Shown: in pieces, positions 1-9,421 of the stretch
How positions within the stretch are numbered: position 1 is the stretch's first letter
Layout of the letters: each line of letters starts with the position of its first letter
DNA from: Paramacrobiotus metropolitanus
Taxonomy: Eukaryota > Tardigrada > Eutardigrada > Parachela > Macrobiotidae
Length of the DNA stretch: 64,000 nt
Assembly: GCF_019649055.1 (NCBI RefSeq)
Contig: NW_026570223.1
Location: 2,480,001 to 2,544,000, forward strand
Direction: 5' to 3'
The notes under the pieces: generated by a model
Told to the model about the DNA's origin: nothing
Seen by the model: only the letters and a program-made list of their open reading frames with translations
Database searches by the model: none
Program-made: the position numbers and the translations under genes

Positions 1-2
1 GG

Positions 3-3000
3 CTTAGGTCGGCTAGCTTCCGTTGCTGCGACTTCCTCCGACGTGTCCATCGGCTCGTCTTCGCCTTCGAGTCCTGGTACCGGTACTTCGTCCATCGGTT
101 CGTCTTGGTGACTCGCCGGTGGGACTACCTGTGTCGGTTTGACAGGTTGTACCTTAGGCTTCTTGGCGGAGGGCGGCTTCCTCAGCTTGCGTTGCGCTTC
201 CGCTTCCTTCCGCTTGTGGAAGTCGTCTACGAAGGACTGAATCATGGCCGTCAAAGTTTGCAGCCGTTCCTGATTCTTTACCGACCACACTGTTGTTGGT
301 CGGAGGATAAATCGGGCTTCCTTGGCGTTGTTCTCCAAGTGTCCGAGATTGATATCGATCTGACAATATTGCGGACTCCGTTGGTCGGTTTCGTCCATCA
401 TCTTCCGAAGTTCGACGATGACAGCGTCCGCTCGCAGTAACTGTGTGTTAACTGCTTTCACCCATTCAAGGTCGGGTTTGGCTAGTGGGGCTGGAGGTGG
501 AAGTCGAACAGAATCGAAGCTCGGTTTCCGAGCCGACTGGATCTTTGTGATCCGAGACGGTCGACCTTCAGCCATGGCGTTTGTTGCCAGGTTGGTCGAT
601 TCCTGTTCTTTGTCCCGTTCCTTCTCTTCCTCATACTCGTTTACCCTTGTTTCCAACCATGAGGTCGTTCGGATTAGGTGTTGTCGAGTCCTCATCGTTT
701 GTGGGGCGTCCGGATGACATAGTCGTCGTATGAACCGGGCATTGTTTCCCCACGCCAAGATGTCTCGATCCAAATCGTTCGCTTCTTGGCTGTTATCTTC
801 ACAAAAGTTTCTGCGGGCCCTCATCTCTGTGATGAGTTCCGCTACTCTAGCCAATAGTTTGACTATATGTGGCGCGACCGTACTCGGCAGTTCATCCGTG
901 TCCGGTATGGCTTCCATGATTCGGGTCGTGGCCGGAGACATGGGCCGATCGGCCATTTCCATCGGTTTCGGTTGGGCCAAGCCTGCTGTTGAGGTCGGCT
1001 GGGATTGAATCCGAGCTGTTGTCGAAGTCGGCTGACTCGAGGTGTTCGGCTGTTGCGAACCGGGTGCGTGTTGTTCCGCTTTCCGTTGTTCCTCGAGTTC
1101 TTTTCGCCGTAAGATTTCGAGGTCGGCTTGCACATCTTGGATGTGCATCCGGGAGACTTTAATTTGATCTTCGATTGCCGTCCGGATGTTGCGGATGGTC
1201 GGATCTGTTCCGTCCATGTTATCAACTTGGCGTTGCAAGCTATCGGCAATCCTTTGTGTACGAGCCAACTTGTCGTTAAGGGCTTCACGCTTTTCTGCCA
1301 ATGTGGGCTCGAGCGGTTGTTGCGAAGCAGTCGGCTGCGGCTGAGTGGAAGTCGGCTGAACCCTTTGTGGGTTAGCCTCTAAAATTTTCCACAAGTCTTC
1401 GACCCGCCTTGAGCAGATGCTATACTGCTGGTCCAAGGCGTCGCGCATTTGCTTCTCCATGGCGTTATTCGGGTCGAGTTCCCGGAGTTGTCTTCCGAGC
1501 TTCTCCATGACGTCGACCGCTTCTCGGTACTGATTCTCGACTTCACCGATGTCGACTGCCTTTGGTTCGGCTGCCTCGGCGAAAGGGAGTTCGACGTCGA
1601 GTCCAGGTGATGGGACTGGAGAAGGTGTTTTCCTACGAGCTGGTACTGGCGCTCCCGCTTTGTTCGGGTTTGCCAAGTACTGCTTAACATGATCGATCAC
1701 CGACTGAAGTGCTTCAATTAGCCGGTCCCGGTTCGGACCTGGCGGTGGAATTCCCCATGAGCCTAGGGTATCGGCCCAATCCAACTCGAGTCGTAGTGCT
1801 CGGTCGATTCGGGTGAGGTCGGTTTCCTCTTGTTCCGTTAGGGTTCCACTAAGTTGGTGGTAAAAGATGTCGGCCAAATCCTGTCCGGCTTGGGTGATTA
1901 TGTCCAAGTTGCCGGGCAGGTTTTCCATTGGGGTCGTACCGACTAGAGTCATCACCGCTGTCGTAGTCGGTGGTGCTCGGCGAGGTGGAGACGGCGTGGC
2001 AATCCGAGTGTACTCGGGTTCCGCGTTGAGGATCTCTGTGATCCGCTCAACTACCGACCTAAGTTGTCGTTCGTCGACTTCGGTCGGTTCTTCCTTGCGG
2101 AGTAAATCGTCTGCCTTTTTCAAGTAGGCTGTCAGGTCGTTCATCATCTGCCGTGCCACTCTCAGAGTTTCGTCGTCCGTTGGCGTATTTTGTACGAACG
2201 TTCGCTGGAGGTCTTCCAGTAAGTCCCATCCATCGCTGATTATGGAGGACATCTTTTCCCTGCGGCTTTTCCGCATTGCCGAGTGCATCTCCGCCGCCGA
2301 TGAGGTCGACGGTAATGCGTCCAAGGTTTCTGTGTCAGAGTCCTGTGGTCGATGTTGACCCCGTGACTCTGGTCGGCGTTGGCTTCGGCTATATTCCCGC
2401 AGTTGGTTTATGCCATTCATTACGAATTGGAAATGAACTCCCGGTTCGACCGTGCCTGGTTGTATCAGGTTCCTCACGAGTTGTATGTGAGTGGCGAACT
2501 CGGAAGTTATCCTCTGCGCGTTCGGCTCGAGTCCTCTTTCGGCGCGTTGTTGAATCCGTTTAAGGATGTCTTCCGCCTCCTGTATAGCGGATCCGCCGTA
2601 GAGGATTATCCGGTCGGATGATGGAGATTTCGCCGTTACGACCTGTGTGGTCGTCGGCGTAGGCGATGATATCGGTGAAGTCACAACGGCATCCGGTAGT
2701 AACGTCGTCGGTTGGACGTTATCCGTCAGTAAGGTCGGGAGTTTCTCCGCCGAAATAGCCGTCTTCACCTGATCCATAACTGTTCGGAGTCGGTGTTTGT
2801 CCACCTCTGTGGTTGGCAAACCATACCGAGTGAGATCTTCAGTTAGCCCTATGTGGGCTATGAGATCGTTAATTTTCCGAACCGGGTCGAATTCGGTGGA
2901 ATCTCGGATTCCGTCGGCTATACGTCCGTAGATTCCTTGGAGAGCTTCTTTGCCGTCGAGGATGGTTTTCCAGACTTCTGTCGTCTGGTCATCCTGTCCG

Positions 3001-5468
3001 ATCTGAAATGCCATCGCATGGTACCGGGGCTGGGGAACCTGTTGTTCGGCTCCTCCTGTTTGGCTCTGGATTATCTGTCGAATCCTCCGGTAATGCATGT
3101 TTAGTCGAACGGCCTGATCATCTGTGGTTATGCCGCCGTCCTGTTCGGCAAGTCTGCGGGCGATTCGTAAACTTCGGTAAAGGTCGTTTACTAACCCTGC
3201 TCTGTTGGTTACGGCGACCAAGTCTCCACCTTGCGTCATCCTCACTTCGTCGAGGATTCGATCTCCCGTTCGGATAGCGGCCTGTACCTCTGCCATTGTG
3301 GGCATTTGTACATTTTCTGACCGATGTTCGGCTGCCTCCAGGTTCTGGTCGAGCTGTGGGTACAGGTTAGCTCGGTTCTGAGCGTTCCGCATCTTGTTCC
3401 GGATTGCGTTCAGTAATTCCAGATTTGTCGGCATTCCGGTCGTTAAGTAAGACCGAAGTCCTGACATGAAGTCGCGGATGGCCCTCCTATGGCTATCGAG
3501 GTTCATTGCCTCGGTGGTTCCTGCCTGTGTATCTTCCAGTACAGTGTCCATCCGACCTGTGACTATTGTAGCCATCCGTAGGAAATCCCGTAGCTCCTGC
3601 AATGTTGGGAGCGGTTCAACGGGTGGCCCTTGTGGGGTCTGCTGTGTCGGGCTCAGTTGGAAGACCGGAACTCGAATTGGTGACAGCCCTTGGCCTACGT
3701 TCCACGTCATCATGGGTGGGGGTTGGCTCGTTGGGACGACCGCTGGTTGGGTCGTCGTCGGCTGTAGGGCTCGGATTTCGTTCTCCTTCTCCGTCAACTT
3801 CTTAGTCCAATGCTCGATCAGTCCGGTATTACCCAGAACGGTTTCAGGGTAATATTCCTTGGTCGGATCGAGTGTAGCCAGGCGCTTCTTCACTTCGTTT
3901 ATTTCGTGAAGGTATTCACTGCGCTTTTGCGCTAAGGCGTCCAGCCGGGCTAGTCGGATTTCTTCATCAATCACCGCCTGTGTGGTCGGTGCTGATGTTC
4001 CCGACGAGCGCAAGTTTTGTTCTTGTGCTCGTATCCGCTTCTCCGCGTCGGCTGCGGTGTCGACTTGTTGATCCTCCTGTCGGCGTATTCTGCGGAATTC
4101 GGCCTCGTAGTTGTCCATGTTCTGAGGAAGGCGTGCCCATGACACTCTTAGCTTTACGGCCTCTTTCATGGCCTCCTCCTTCCGGAGACGTAGTTTTCCG
4201 ATCTCCAGTGAGGGTGTTCGGCCAGGCGTTTGTCGGCCTGCCGAAGTCGACGGAATTGGTTGAGACGTCGGCGTGACAACCTGTGTGGTTATCGCCGGGG
4301 GCCCTGGGTCAGGGTCTCCCAGTCTCTGGCCAACATGCCGAGCTACCGCTTGTTGGCAGATTCGGAGGGTTTCCTTTTCCTCGGCATGGAGCTTTAAGTT
4401 AGCATCGTTCAGATGGTTCTCGTAGTACGACAGTTCAGCCAACAACTTCGTTCTGTATGGAGTGTGGCTCGGATCCATCTGTGAGGTCTGCGTAAGTGCT
4501 TGGCTGATCGTGTCTATGTGAGCACGAGCCAATTTTGCCTGTTGACGCAATTCCTCTTCCGTCCTGCCGTTAGTGTTGATTTCTTGGACGACCGCAAAAG
4601 GTGGAGGCATCGACGTTACGACCTGTGTGGTCGTCGTCGAAACAGGCACTTGTTGGCTCTGTCCTCCGACTTGACTTCTGTGTTGGTTCAGCCGGTTCAT
4701 TAAATGGGTCGTCGCGTTCGGATCCATCCAGAGGTTCTGTTGTCCGGGTGGCCTAAGATGGGTCGGTGAGATCGGTGGCGTAAGCAATACTGGCCTTGGT
4801 GGCGAGATTGTGCCGTCCGGTCTGACCATACTGATCGTTGCGATTTGTGGGGGTGGCATTCCCGACGTTGGCGGGATTGATGCGAATCGCATTGCCGGTG
4901 GGCTGTATGGGAAACTACTCGGCGCCAATGTGGGCGTCGTGTAGATCGGGCCAGCCATGTTGGCCATTCCTGGCGCCATTGTGGGCACCATGTAAATCGT
5001 TACGGGCGTGTTCGCCATCCCCGGCGCCATTGTCGGTGTCGGGTAAGCTGCTCCGGTCATCATTGTTGATGCCGAGCTGGTCGGTCCGACTATTGTAGTC
5101 GGTACCGGCCACTGATAAGATGGCATTTGACCATGTGGGCCTGCTGCCGTTGTCGGAGTCGTCTGACTCGTTCCAGTTCCGAGGTTCCACAGACAGCCTG
5201 TGTTATCGACTGCTGTGTTCGGTGGCAGAATTTGTGGTGGTATCGTTCCACGTTGGGGCCCGACCGTAAGACCTGCTAACACATTAGCTGTTACGTTAGC
5301 TTGAGGGTTGTCTACCTGCGGTAATGGCGTCTGTGTGGCCGACCGCGAATTATCCGATCGCAATGTCGAGCGATGAGTCGGGTAGGGCTGTGATCGGTTC
5401 GATCCGTTACCACTACGTCCGCTGTTCGATCCGCTGGAAGGTGGGTCGTGTCGGCGACGACCTGACAT
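3..5468 (-). CDS. ORF3: giant coiled-coil/Pro-Thr-rich protein downstream of pol (partial)
   Basis: I read the minus frame codon by codon and found no stop from the ATG at 5468-5466 down to the window edge: at least 1,822 codons, open at the 3' end. An in-frame TGA at 5483-5481 lies just upstream, so the ATG is the first possible start. The N-terminal 250 residues are Pro/Thr/Met-rich with near-repeats of APGMAN. The rest alternates long charged helical stretches rich in Glu, Arg, Gln and Leu with Pro/Thr linkers such as PTTTQVV. I see no signal peptide, no membrane segment, no Cys pairs and no zinc finger. It starts 177 bp after the pol stop, the place of env in errantivirus-like elements, but does not look like an envelope protein. 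It shares its linker style with the gag N-terminal region. Alternatives are an accessory structural protein, or the N-terminal part of a second gag in a tandem copy. Confidence 0.8.
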   Translation of the reverse strand, partial: MSGRRRHDPPSSGSNSGRSGNGSNRSQPYPTHRSTLRSDNSRSATQTPLPQVDNPQANVTANVLAGLTVGPQRGTIPPQILPPNTAVDNTGCLWNLGTGTSQTTPTTAAGPHGQMPSYQWPVPTTIVGPTSSASTMMTGAAYPTPTMAPGMANTPVTIYMVPTMAPGMANMAGPIYTTPTLAPSSFPYSPPAMRFASIPPTSGMPPPQIATISMVRPDGTISPPRPVLLTPPISPTHLRPPGQQNLWMDPNATTHLMNRLNQHRSQVGGQSQQVPVSTTTTQVVTSMPPPFAVVQEINTNGRTEEELRQQAKLARAHIDTISQALTQTSQMDPSHTPYRTKLLAELSYYENHLNDANLKLHAEEKETLRICQQAVARHVGQRLGDPDPGPPAITTQVVTPTSQPIPSTSAGRQTPGRTPSLEIGKLRLRKEEAMKEAVKLRVSWARLPQNMDNYEAEFRRIRRQEDQQVDTAADAEKRIRAQEQNLRSSGTSAPTTQAVIDEEIRLARLDALAQKRSEYLHEINEVKKRLATLDPTKEYYPETVLGNTGLIEHWTKKLTEKENEIRALQPTTTQPAVVPTSQPPPMMTWNVGQGLSPIRVPVFQLSPTQQTPQGPPVEPLPTLQELRDFLRMATIVTGRMDTVLEDTQAGTTEAMNLDSHRRAIRDFMSGLRSYLTTGMPTNLELLNAIRNKMRNAQNRANLYPQLDQNLEAAEHRSENVQMPTMAEVQAAIRTGDRILDEVRMTQGGDLVAVTNRAGLVNDLYRSLRIARRLAEQDGGITTDDQAVRLNMHYRRIRQIIQSQTGGAEQQVPQPRYHAMAFQIGQDDQTTEVWKTILDGKEALQGIYGRIADGIRDSTEFDPVRKINDLIAHIGLTEDLTRYGLPTTEVDKHRLRTVMDQVKTAISAEKLPTLLTDNVQPTTLLPDAVVTSPISSPTPTTTQVVTAKSPSSDRIILYGGSAIQEAEDILKRIQQRAERGLEPNAQRITSEFATHIQLVRNLIQPGTVEPGVHFQFVMNGINQLREYSRSQRRPESRGQHRPQDSDTETLDALPSTSSAAEMHSAMRKSRREKMSSIISDGWDLLEDLQRTFVQNTPTDDETLRVARQMMNDLTAYLKKADDLLRKEEPTEVDERQLRSVVERITEILNAEPEYTRIATPSPPRRAPPTTTAVMTLVGTTPMENLPGNLDIITQAGQDLADIFYHQLSGTLTEQEETDLTRIDRALRLELDWADTLGSWGIPPPGPNRDRLIEALQSVIDHVKQYLANPNKAGAPVPARRKTPSPVPSPGLDVELPFAEAAEPKAVDIGEVENQYREAVDVMEKLGRQLRELDPNNAMEKQMRDALDQQYSICSRRVEDLWKILEANPQRVQPTSTQPQPTASQQPLEPTLAEKREALNDKLARTQRIADSLQRQVDNMDGTDPTIRNIRTAIEDQIKVSRMHIQDVQADLEILRRKELEEQRKAEQHAPGSQQPNTSSQPTSTTARIQSQPTSTAGLAQPKPMEMADRPMSPATTRIMEAIPDTDELPSTVAPHIVKLLARVAELITEMRARRNFCEDNSQEANDLDRDILAWGNNARFIRRLCHPDAPQTMRTRQHLIRTTSWLETRVNEYEEEKERDKEQESTNLATNAMAEGRPSRITKIQSARKPSFDSVRLPPPAPLAKPDLEWVKAVNTQLLRADAVIVELRKMMDETDQRSPQYCQIDINLGHLENNAKEARFILRPTTVWSVKNQERLQTLTAMIQSFVDDFHKRKEAEAQRKLRKPPSAKKPKVQPVKPTQVVPPASHQDEPMDEVPVPGLEGEDEPMDTSEEVAATEASRPK
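2631..2659 (-). repeat. Two-part ACACA hairpin in ORF3
   Basis: An inner 6-bp stem (2638-2643 with 2649-2654) closes a TGTGT loop. An outer 4-bp stem (2631-2634 with 2656-2659) stacks across a small internal loop. Confidence 0.8.
4611..4639 (-). repeat. Bulged 11-bp ACACA hairpin in ORF3
   Basis: The inner 6-bp arms 4618-4623 and 4629-4634 close TGTGT. A 2-nt bulge and an outer 5-bp stem (4611-4615 with 4635-4639) extend it. Confidence 0.85.
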
Positions 5469-5644
5469 TGTTGCTTGCTGTCAAGGAGAGGAAATACGGC
5501 GCGTTAGAATTCTACCAACTCCCGTACATTCAACTGAAGATGTTCCGGTCAACTGAAGAGATTCCATTTCGACACCAAAGGTCCATCTATACCTAGCTAC
5601 TGTTAAGCTATCTAAAACTTATTCTAAGTTTTACGGCTATGGCC
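5469..5644 (-). other. Short pol-ORF3 spacer
   Basis: These 176 bp separate the TAG ending the integrase frame (5645-5647) from the ATG of ORF3. No long frame crosses the stretch on the minus strand. It could hold a splice acceptor or internal start for a subgenomic ORF3 message, but I see no clear signal. Confidence 0.5.
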
Positions 5645-8600
5645 CTATGACTGAGTCTGTTCTGTTATGACTGCTGTTTTGGGTGTCTTGGATTTTGCTG
5701 TTTTGACTGGTTTCTCCGAGTCTGCCCGTCCTTCGGTTATTCGTTCGAGGATTTCCTTATGGGCTTCGTCTTCAGCAACTTCAGTTTCCTCCAGCATCTG
5801 TTGTGCTGTCAGCTTCGGTTTCTTAGTTGTCCCATACTTCCGTTTCGGCTTGGTCGGTTCGACTGCCTGGTCGGCTGCTACGACTTCCGTGGTCGGCGCC
5901 GATGTGCTAGGTAAGTCGACCTTCCGCTTTGTGTACTTCCTCTTAGGCTTGGTCGGTTGGACTGCCAAGTCGGCTACGGCGACCTCTGTGGTCGGTGCCG
6001 ACGAGTCGGTTTTCTTAACCGTCCTCTTCTTCCGAGCTGGCTTTGTCGCCGGCTTCGGTTCCTCTGTAGGTCGGTTGGCTGGCTGAACCGGTGCTTCCGA
6101 CTTGTTCTCCGACTCTTTCGGTTTCTCCGTGGTCGGCTGAGCTTTGTTCTCATTTTCGTCCAAGGTCGGTGCTGGTTCGGCAGCTATTACATCTTGCTTC
6201 TGAAGTTCTTTCAGTGCAGGTGTCTCGAAGTCGGTCGGTGGTTTCTTCCGAGGTCGACCTCGTTTCTTTTTCGCCGTCGGTTCGGTTTTGTCCGCTTCAT
6301 TAGTCGGATCCGAAGGTTTCTCGACGGTTTCTTCCGGTCTCTTCTTCGGCTTCCGAGTAGCTTTCCCTTCTGTCGGGTCGGCTGCCGGGCCTGTTGACCG
6401 AGTTGCTGGTCGACTTGTCTCGACTCGGCAATGTTTGACTCGGTCGACGGCTACCGTATCTTCACGTCCGTCTTCGCATCGGAGGAGTAAATTGTTGGGG
6501 CCAACGTATTTGATGACCGTCCAAACTCCGTCGTAGCGTTCCTTCCGGGTTGGGTCCTTGGTCGGGAATTCCACCGTTACCTTATCCCTCGGTTTGAAGG
6601 TCGGATTCGACTTCTTCTTGTTATAGTGCTCGGCATTTCGTTCGAATGCTTCATCAATGTTGATGCGGGCAATCTCATGCGAGCGCTGAAGTCGTTCTTT
6701 GATCCGTCGGATGTATTGTTCTTTATCCGTAAAGGTTTCTGGTGTATTCGTTCCGGCCACTACGTCCTGTGGCATGGTCATTTCTCGACCATACATCATG
6801 TAGAACGGTGAGAACTTAGTCGCGGCATGGACGGCTCGGTTCATTCCGCAGACGACGTAATCCAAGGCTCTGTGCCATCGGTGTCCGTCTTTTACATCGC
6901 AGAACTTCCTTATTCCATCCCATATCGTTTGCATTTGCCGTTCGACTTGTCCTTGTCCTTCCGGATGATGGGCAGTTCCAAGTGTGTGTTGGATGCCGAA
7001 GATCCGTGCGACCTTAGCGAACGTCTTCGCCGTAAAGTGAGTCCCTCTGTCCGAGTGGATGAAGGTCGGCATTCCGTACTTCAATAGGACATCTTTGACG
7101 AAAAACCTTTCGAATTCTCTCGCGGTGTTCGTTTTCGTTGCCCGGGCTACGGTGAACTTCGTCAGCTGGTCGGTTACCACTGCGATATACTGGTATCCCT
7201 TCGTCTCCGTCCGAGGAAGAGGACCTTTGAAGTCCGCGTATATGCGATACCAAGCTTCACCAACTTCCGTCTTTTGGAGTTTACCCGGTGGTAGGCATCG
7301 TTGCTTGTTTGTCATAATGCACTGTCGGCATTTCTCGATGTAAGCGATAGCGTCGCTATTCATGCGAGTCCAAAAATAACGCAACTTCAGTGCCTCGATC
7401 GTTTTCTCCCTGCCGAAATGGTTTCCGGTTTTTCGGTCGTGGAGCGATCGGATGATTTGATTCCGCATAAAGAGTGGTACGACGAAGCAACGTTCCAACT
7501 TTGTGTTGATCGTCTTCAGTCTGTACAATACTCCTTGCGCCATCTGGTAGTGTTCCAGATGTTTCGACTTGTGGTCGAGTTTCTCTGGATTTTCCAGTTC
7601 ATCGATGATTTTGCGTAGTTGCGGGTCTCGCAACTGCGCTTTCCGAAGTTCCGTGTTCGGTTCGGGTGGAGGTGGGAGTGTCTCTTCGACTTCCAACTCG
7701 TCATCCTCCGCCATATTGACGGTCCGAATGGTCGGTTCCGGTATCTCCGGTGCTGGGATGTTTATGACTCGGACCTCTGTGGTACTCAAGTCGTCCCAGT
7801 CGGTTATGACTTTGCATCCGGGGAGAACCGGTGGAAGGGCGATTTTTGGTGGGTTTGCCTTATCCCTCTTTTTCTTCTTGGAGGCGTTCGCCTTCAGACG
7901 TCTAAGAGTCCGTATTGTACAGACCTTAACTTCGTCCTTGAAGTCCTCGAAGTTGGGGACTTGGTCCAACTCTTCGTGTGGATCTTTGTCTTCACTACGT
8001 TCGAGTGGCCATCTCGATAGGGCGTCCGCATTGTCGCAGAAAACACCTGGCTTATACTCGATGGTTATGTCCCGTCCTTGTAAAGCCAGTGCCCATCTTG
8101 TTAGTCGAGGGTTGATGCCAGGTCGGTTCGACTCGCATCGGAGCAGGTTCTGCAATGCTCGATGATCCGTTCGTACGGTGAATGGTCCGTGGTCGATGAA
8201 GTGCTTGAATTTCTGCACGGCCCATACCACGGCCAAACATTCCCATTCGGTAACTCCATAGTTGAGTTCCGGTCCTCGTAGGACTCTGCTGGCGTAGGCG
8301 ATTGGATGATCGTCTTGTGAGATCACCGCGCCTAGTCCGGCTCCGCTTGCGTCACATTCAATGACGGTCTTCTTGGTCGGGTCGAACTTCGCCAGTACGG
8401 GTGCTTCTGTTAGCGCCTTCTTGATGTCGTTGAACTCAGCCGTGTGGGCTTCCGTCCAATCGAGTTTGATATTTTTATCCTTCCGGAGGAGCTCGTACAT
8501 TTTTGACGTTTTCTGAGCGTATCCTCGGATGAATTTCCGATAGTAGTTGGCCAGCCCGAGGAACGACCTAAGTTGCCGTTCAGTTCTCGGGCAGCTTTGT

Positions 8601-9418
8601 TCTGCGATACAGGCCACTTTCTCGTCATCGGTCTGGACTCCGTCTTTGCTGAGGACGTGTCCGAGGAACAGCAGTCTGTCCGTTCCGATCTCGCATTTGG
8701 AGGGTTTGACCGTAAATCCAGCATCGCGGAGGCATTCGAGAGTCGCTCGAAAAGCTTCAAGGAAGTCTTCGAAAGTTTTACCGAAGAAGATGATGTCGTC
8801 GATGTAGGCGAACACACCTTTCTTCCGAGCCGATGCCGTAATTTTATCCATATGCATTTGGAAAGTTGCTGGTCCGTTGCAGACTCCAAACGGCATACGG
8901 TTAAATCGCCACATGCCTTCGGGTGTTACGAAGGTCGTGTAGTCTTTGGATTGTTCGTCCATAGGAATTTGCCAAAAGCCGGACTGACAGTCTACTTTGC
9001 CGTAATATTCCATTCCGGCACATCGGTCCAGTAGCTCGTCCGGATTCGGTAGTGGGTAGTTGTTTTTCTTCGTGACGGCATTCAACTTGATATAGTTGAT
9101 GCAGAAGCGTGTTCCTACCGTGCCGTCTCCGTTCCGTTTCGCGGCTAAGACGACGGGGAAGCTCCATGCAGCCGATGACGGTTCGATGACTCCTTGGTCG
9201 AGCATCTCTTGCACGTGTTTTTGGATGAATTCACGTCCCTTCCAGCTTGTCCTGGTGGGGTTCATCTTAATCGGCTGTGCACCTTGGACATCAATGGTAT
9301 GTGTTACCCCTTTGACGTCTCCGTAAGGTTTCTTCGAGGTCGGAAATACAGTCCGGTAATCCCATGCAACTGCCTTCAGTTTAGCTAGTTGCTCGTCGGT
9401 TAAGTTTTTTACCGATGT
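5645..9418 (-). CDS. pol: Reverse transcriptase-RNase H-integrase polyprotein segment
   Basis: The frame is open from directly after a TGA (9421-9419) to TAG (5647-5645). Counting from the ATG at 9265 (1,206 aa), RT shows VDCQSGFWQ near residue 91, MPFGVCNGPATFQ near 124 and the YIDD catalytic motif at 154-157. RNase H follows with ECDASGAGLG, the Glu in EWECLAVVWA and the Asp in RTDHRAL. Integrase has the H-H-C-C zinc module (CRQC) and a DDE core: Asp in YADFKGPLPR, Asp in FIHSDRGTHF and Glu in HPEGQGQVERQ. A GPY/F-like module with YVGPNNLLL comes next. The last 300 residues are a basic Lys/Pro tail with an AT-hook-like KKRGRPRKK and two near-identical modules. About 50 further in-frame codons upstream of the ATG look like the normal RT N-terminus, which suggests the domain is made as a continuation of the preceding frame rather than from its own start. 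Confidence 0.95.
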   Translation of the reverse strand, partial: TSVKNLTDEQLAKLKAVAWDYRTVFPTSKKPYGDVKGVTHTIDVQGAQPIKMNPTRTSWKGREFIQKHVQEMLDQGVIEPSSAAWSFPVVLAAKRNGDGTVGTRFCINYIKLNAVTKKNNYPLPNPDELLDRCAGMEYYGKVDCQSGFWQIPMDEQSKDYTTFVTPEGMWRFNRMPFGVCNGPATFQMHMDKITASARKKGVFAYIDDIIFFGKTFEDFLEAFRATLECLRDAGFTVKPSKCEIGTDRLLFLGHVLSKDGVQTDDEKVACIAEQSCPRTERQLRSFLGLANYYRKFIRGYAQKTSKMYELLRKDKNIKLDWTEAHTAEFNDIKKALTEAPVLAKFDPTKKTVIECDASGAGLGAVISQDDHPIAYASRVLRGPELNYGVTEWECLAVVWAVQKFKHFIDHGPFTVRTDHRALQNLLRCESNRPGINPRLTRWALALQGRDITIEYKPGVFCDNADALSRWPLERSEDKDPHEELDQVPNFEDFKDEVKVCTIRTLRRLKANASKKKKRDKANPPKIALPPVLPGCKVITDWDDLSTTEVRVINIPAPEIPEPTIRTVNMAEDDELEVEETLPPPPEPNTELRKAQLRDPQLRKIIDELENPEKLDHKSKHLEHYQMAQGVLYRLKTINTKLERCFVVPLFMRNQIIRSLHDRKTGNHFGREKTIEALKLRYFWTRMNSDAIAYIEKCRQCIMTNKQRCLPPGKLQKTEVGEAWYRIYADFKGPLPRTETKGYQYIAVVTDQLTKFTVARATKTNTAREFERFFVKDVLLKYGMPTFIHSDRGTHFTAKTFAKVARIFGIQHTLGTAHHPEGQGQVERQMQTIWDGIRKFCDVKDGHRWHRALDYVVCGMNRAVHAATKFSPFYMMYGREMTMPQDVVAGTNTPETFTDKEQYIRRIKERLQRSHEIARINIDEAFERNAEHYNKKKSNPTFKPRDKVTVEFPTKDPTRKERYDGVWTVIKYVGPNNLLLRCEDGREDTVAVDRVKHCRVETSRPATRSTGPAADPTEGKATRKPKKRPEETVEKPSDPTNEADKTEPTAKKKRGRPRKKPPTDFETPALKELQKQDVIAAEPAPTLDENENKAQPTTEKPKESENKSEAPVQPANRPTEEPKPATKPARKKRTVKKTDSSAPTTEVAVADLAVQPTKPKRKYTKRKVDLPSTSAPTTEVVAADQAVEPTKPKRKYGTTKKPKLTAQQMLEETEVAEDEAHKEILERITEGRADSEKPVKTAKSKTPKTAVITEQTQS

Positions 9419-9421
9419 TCA
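9419..9421 (-). other. In-frame TGA between linker and RT
   Basis: TGA ends the linker segment. The same frame is open immediately upstream and downstream, and RT N-terminal sequence begins right after it. The codon context is CCA TGA ACA, not a known leaky UGA-CUA context. It could arise from CGA by one C-to-T change. Confidence 0.85.

Noticed and set aside
1379-1690. Minus ORF of 103 codons (and others at 863-1288 and 4915-5190)
   Set aside because: Wrong-frame readings within ORF3. The correct frame crosses these positions without a stop.
105-5596. Many plus-strand ORFs of 60-130 codons over the left 5.6 kb
   Set aside because: They are antisense shadows of the single long minus-strand ORF3, which is open throughout and has far better composition.
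5667-8165. Plus-strand ORFs up to 198 codons opposite RT-integrase
   Set aside because: Antisense to a frame with complete RT, RNase H and DDE integrase motifs.
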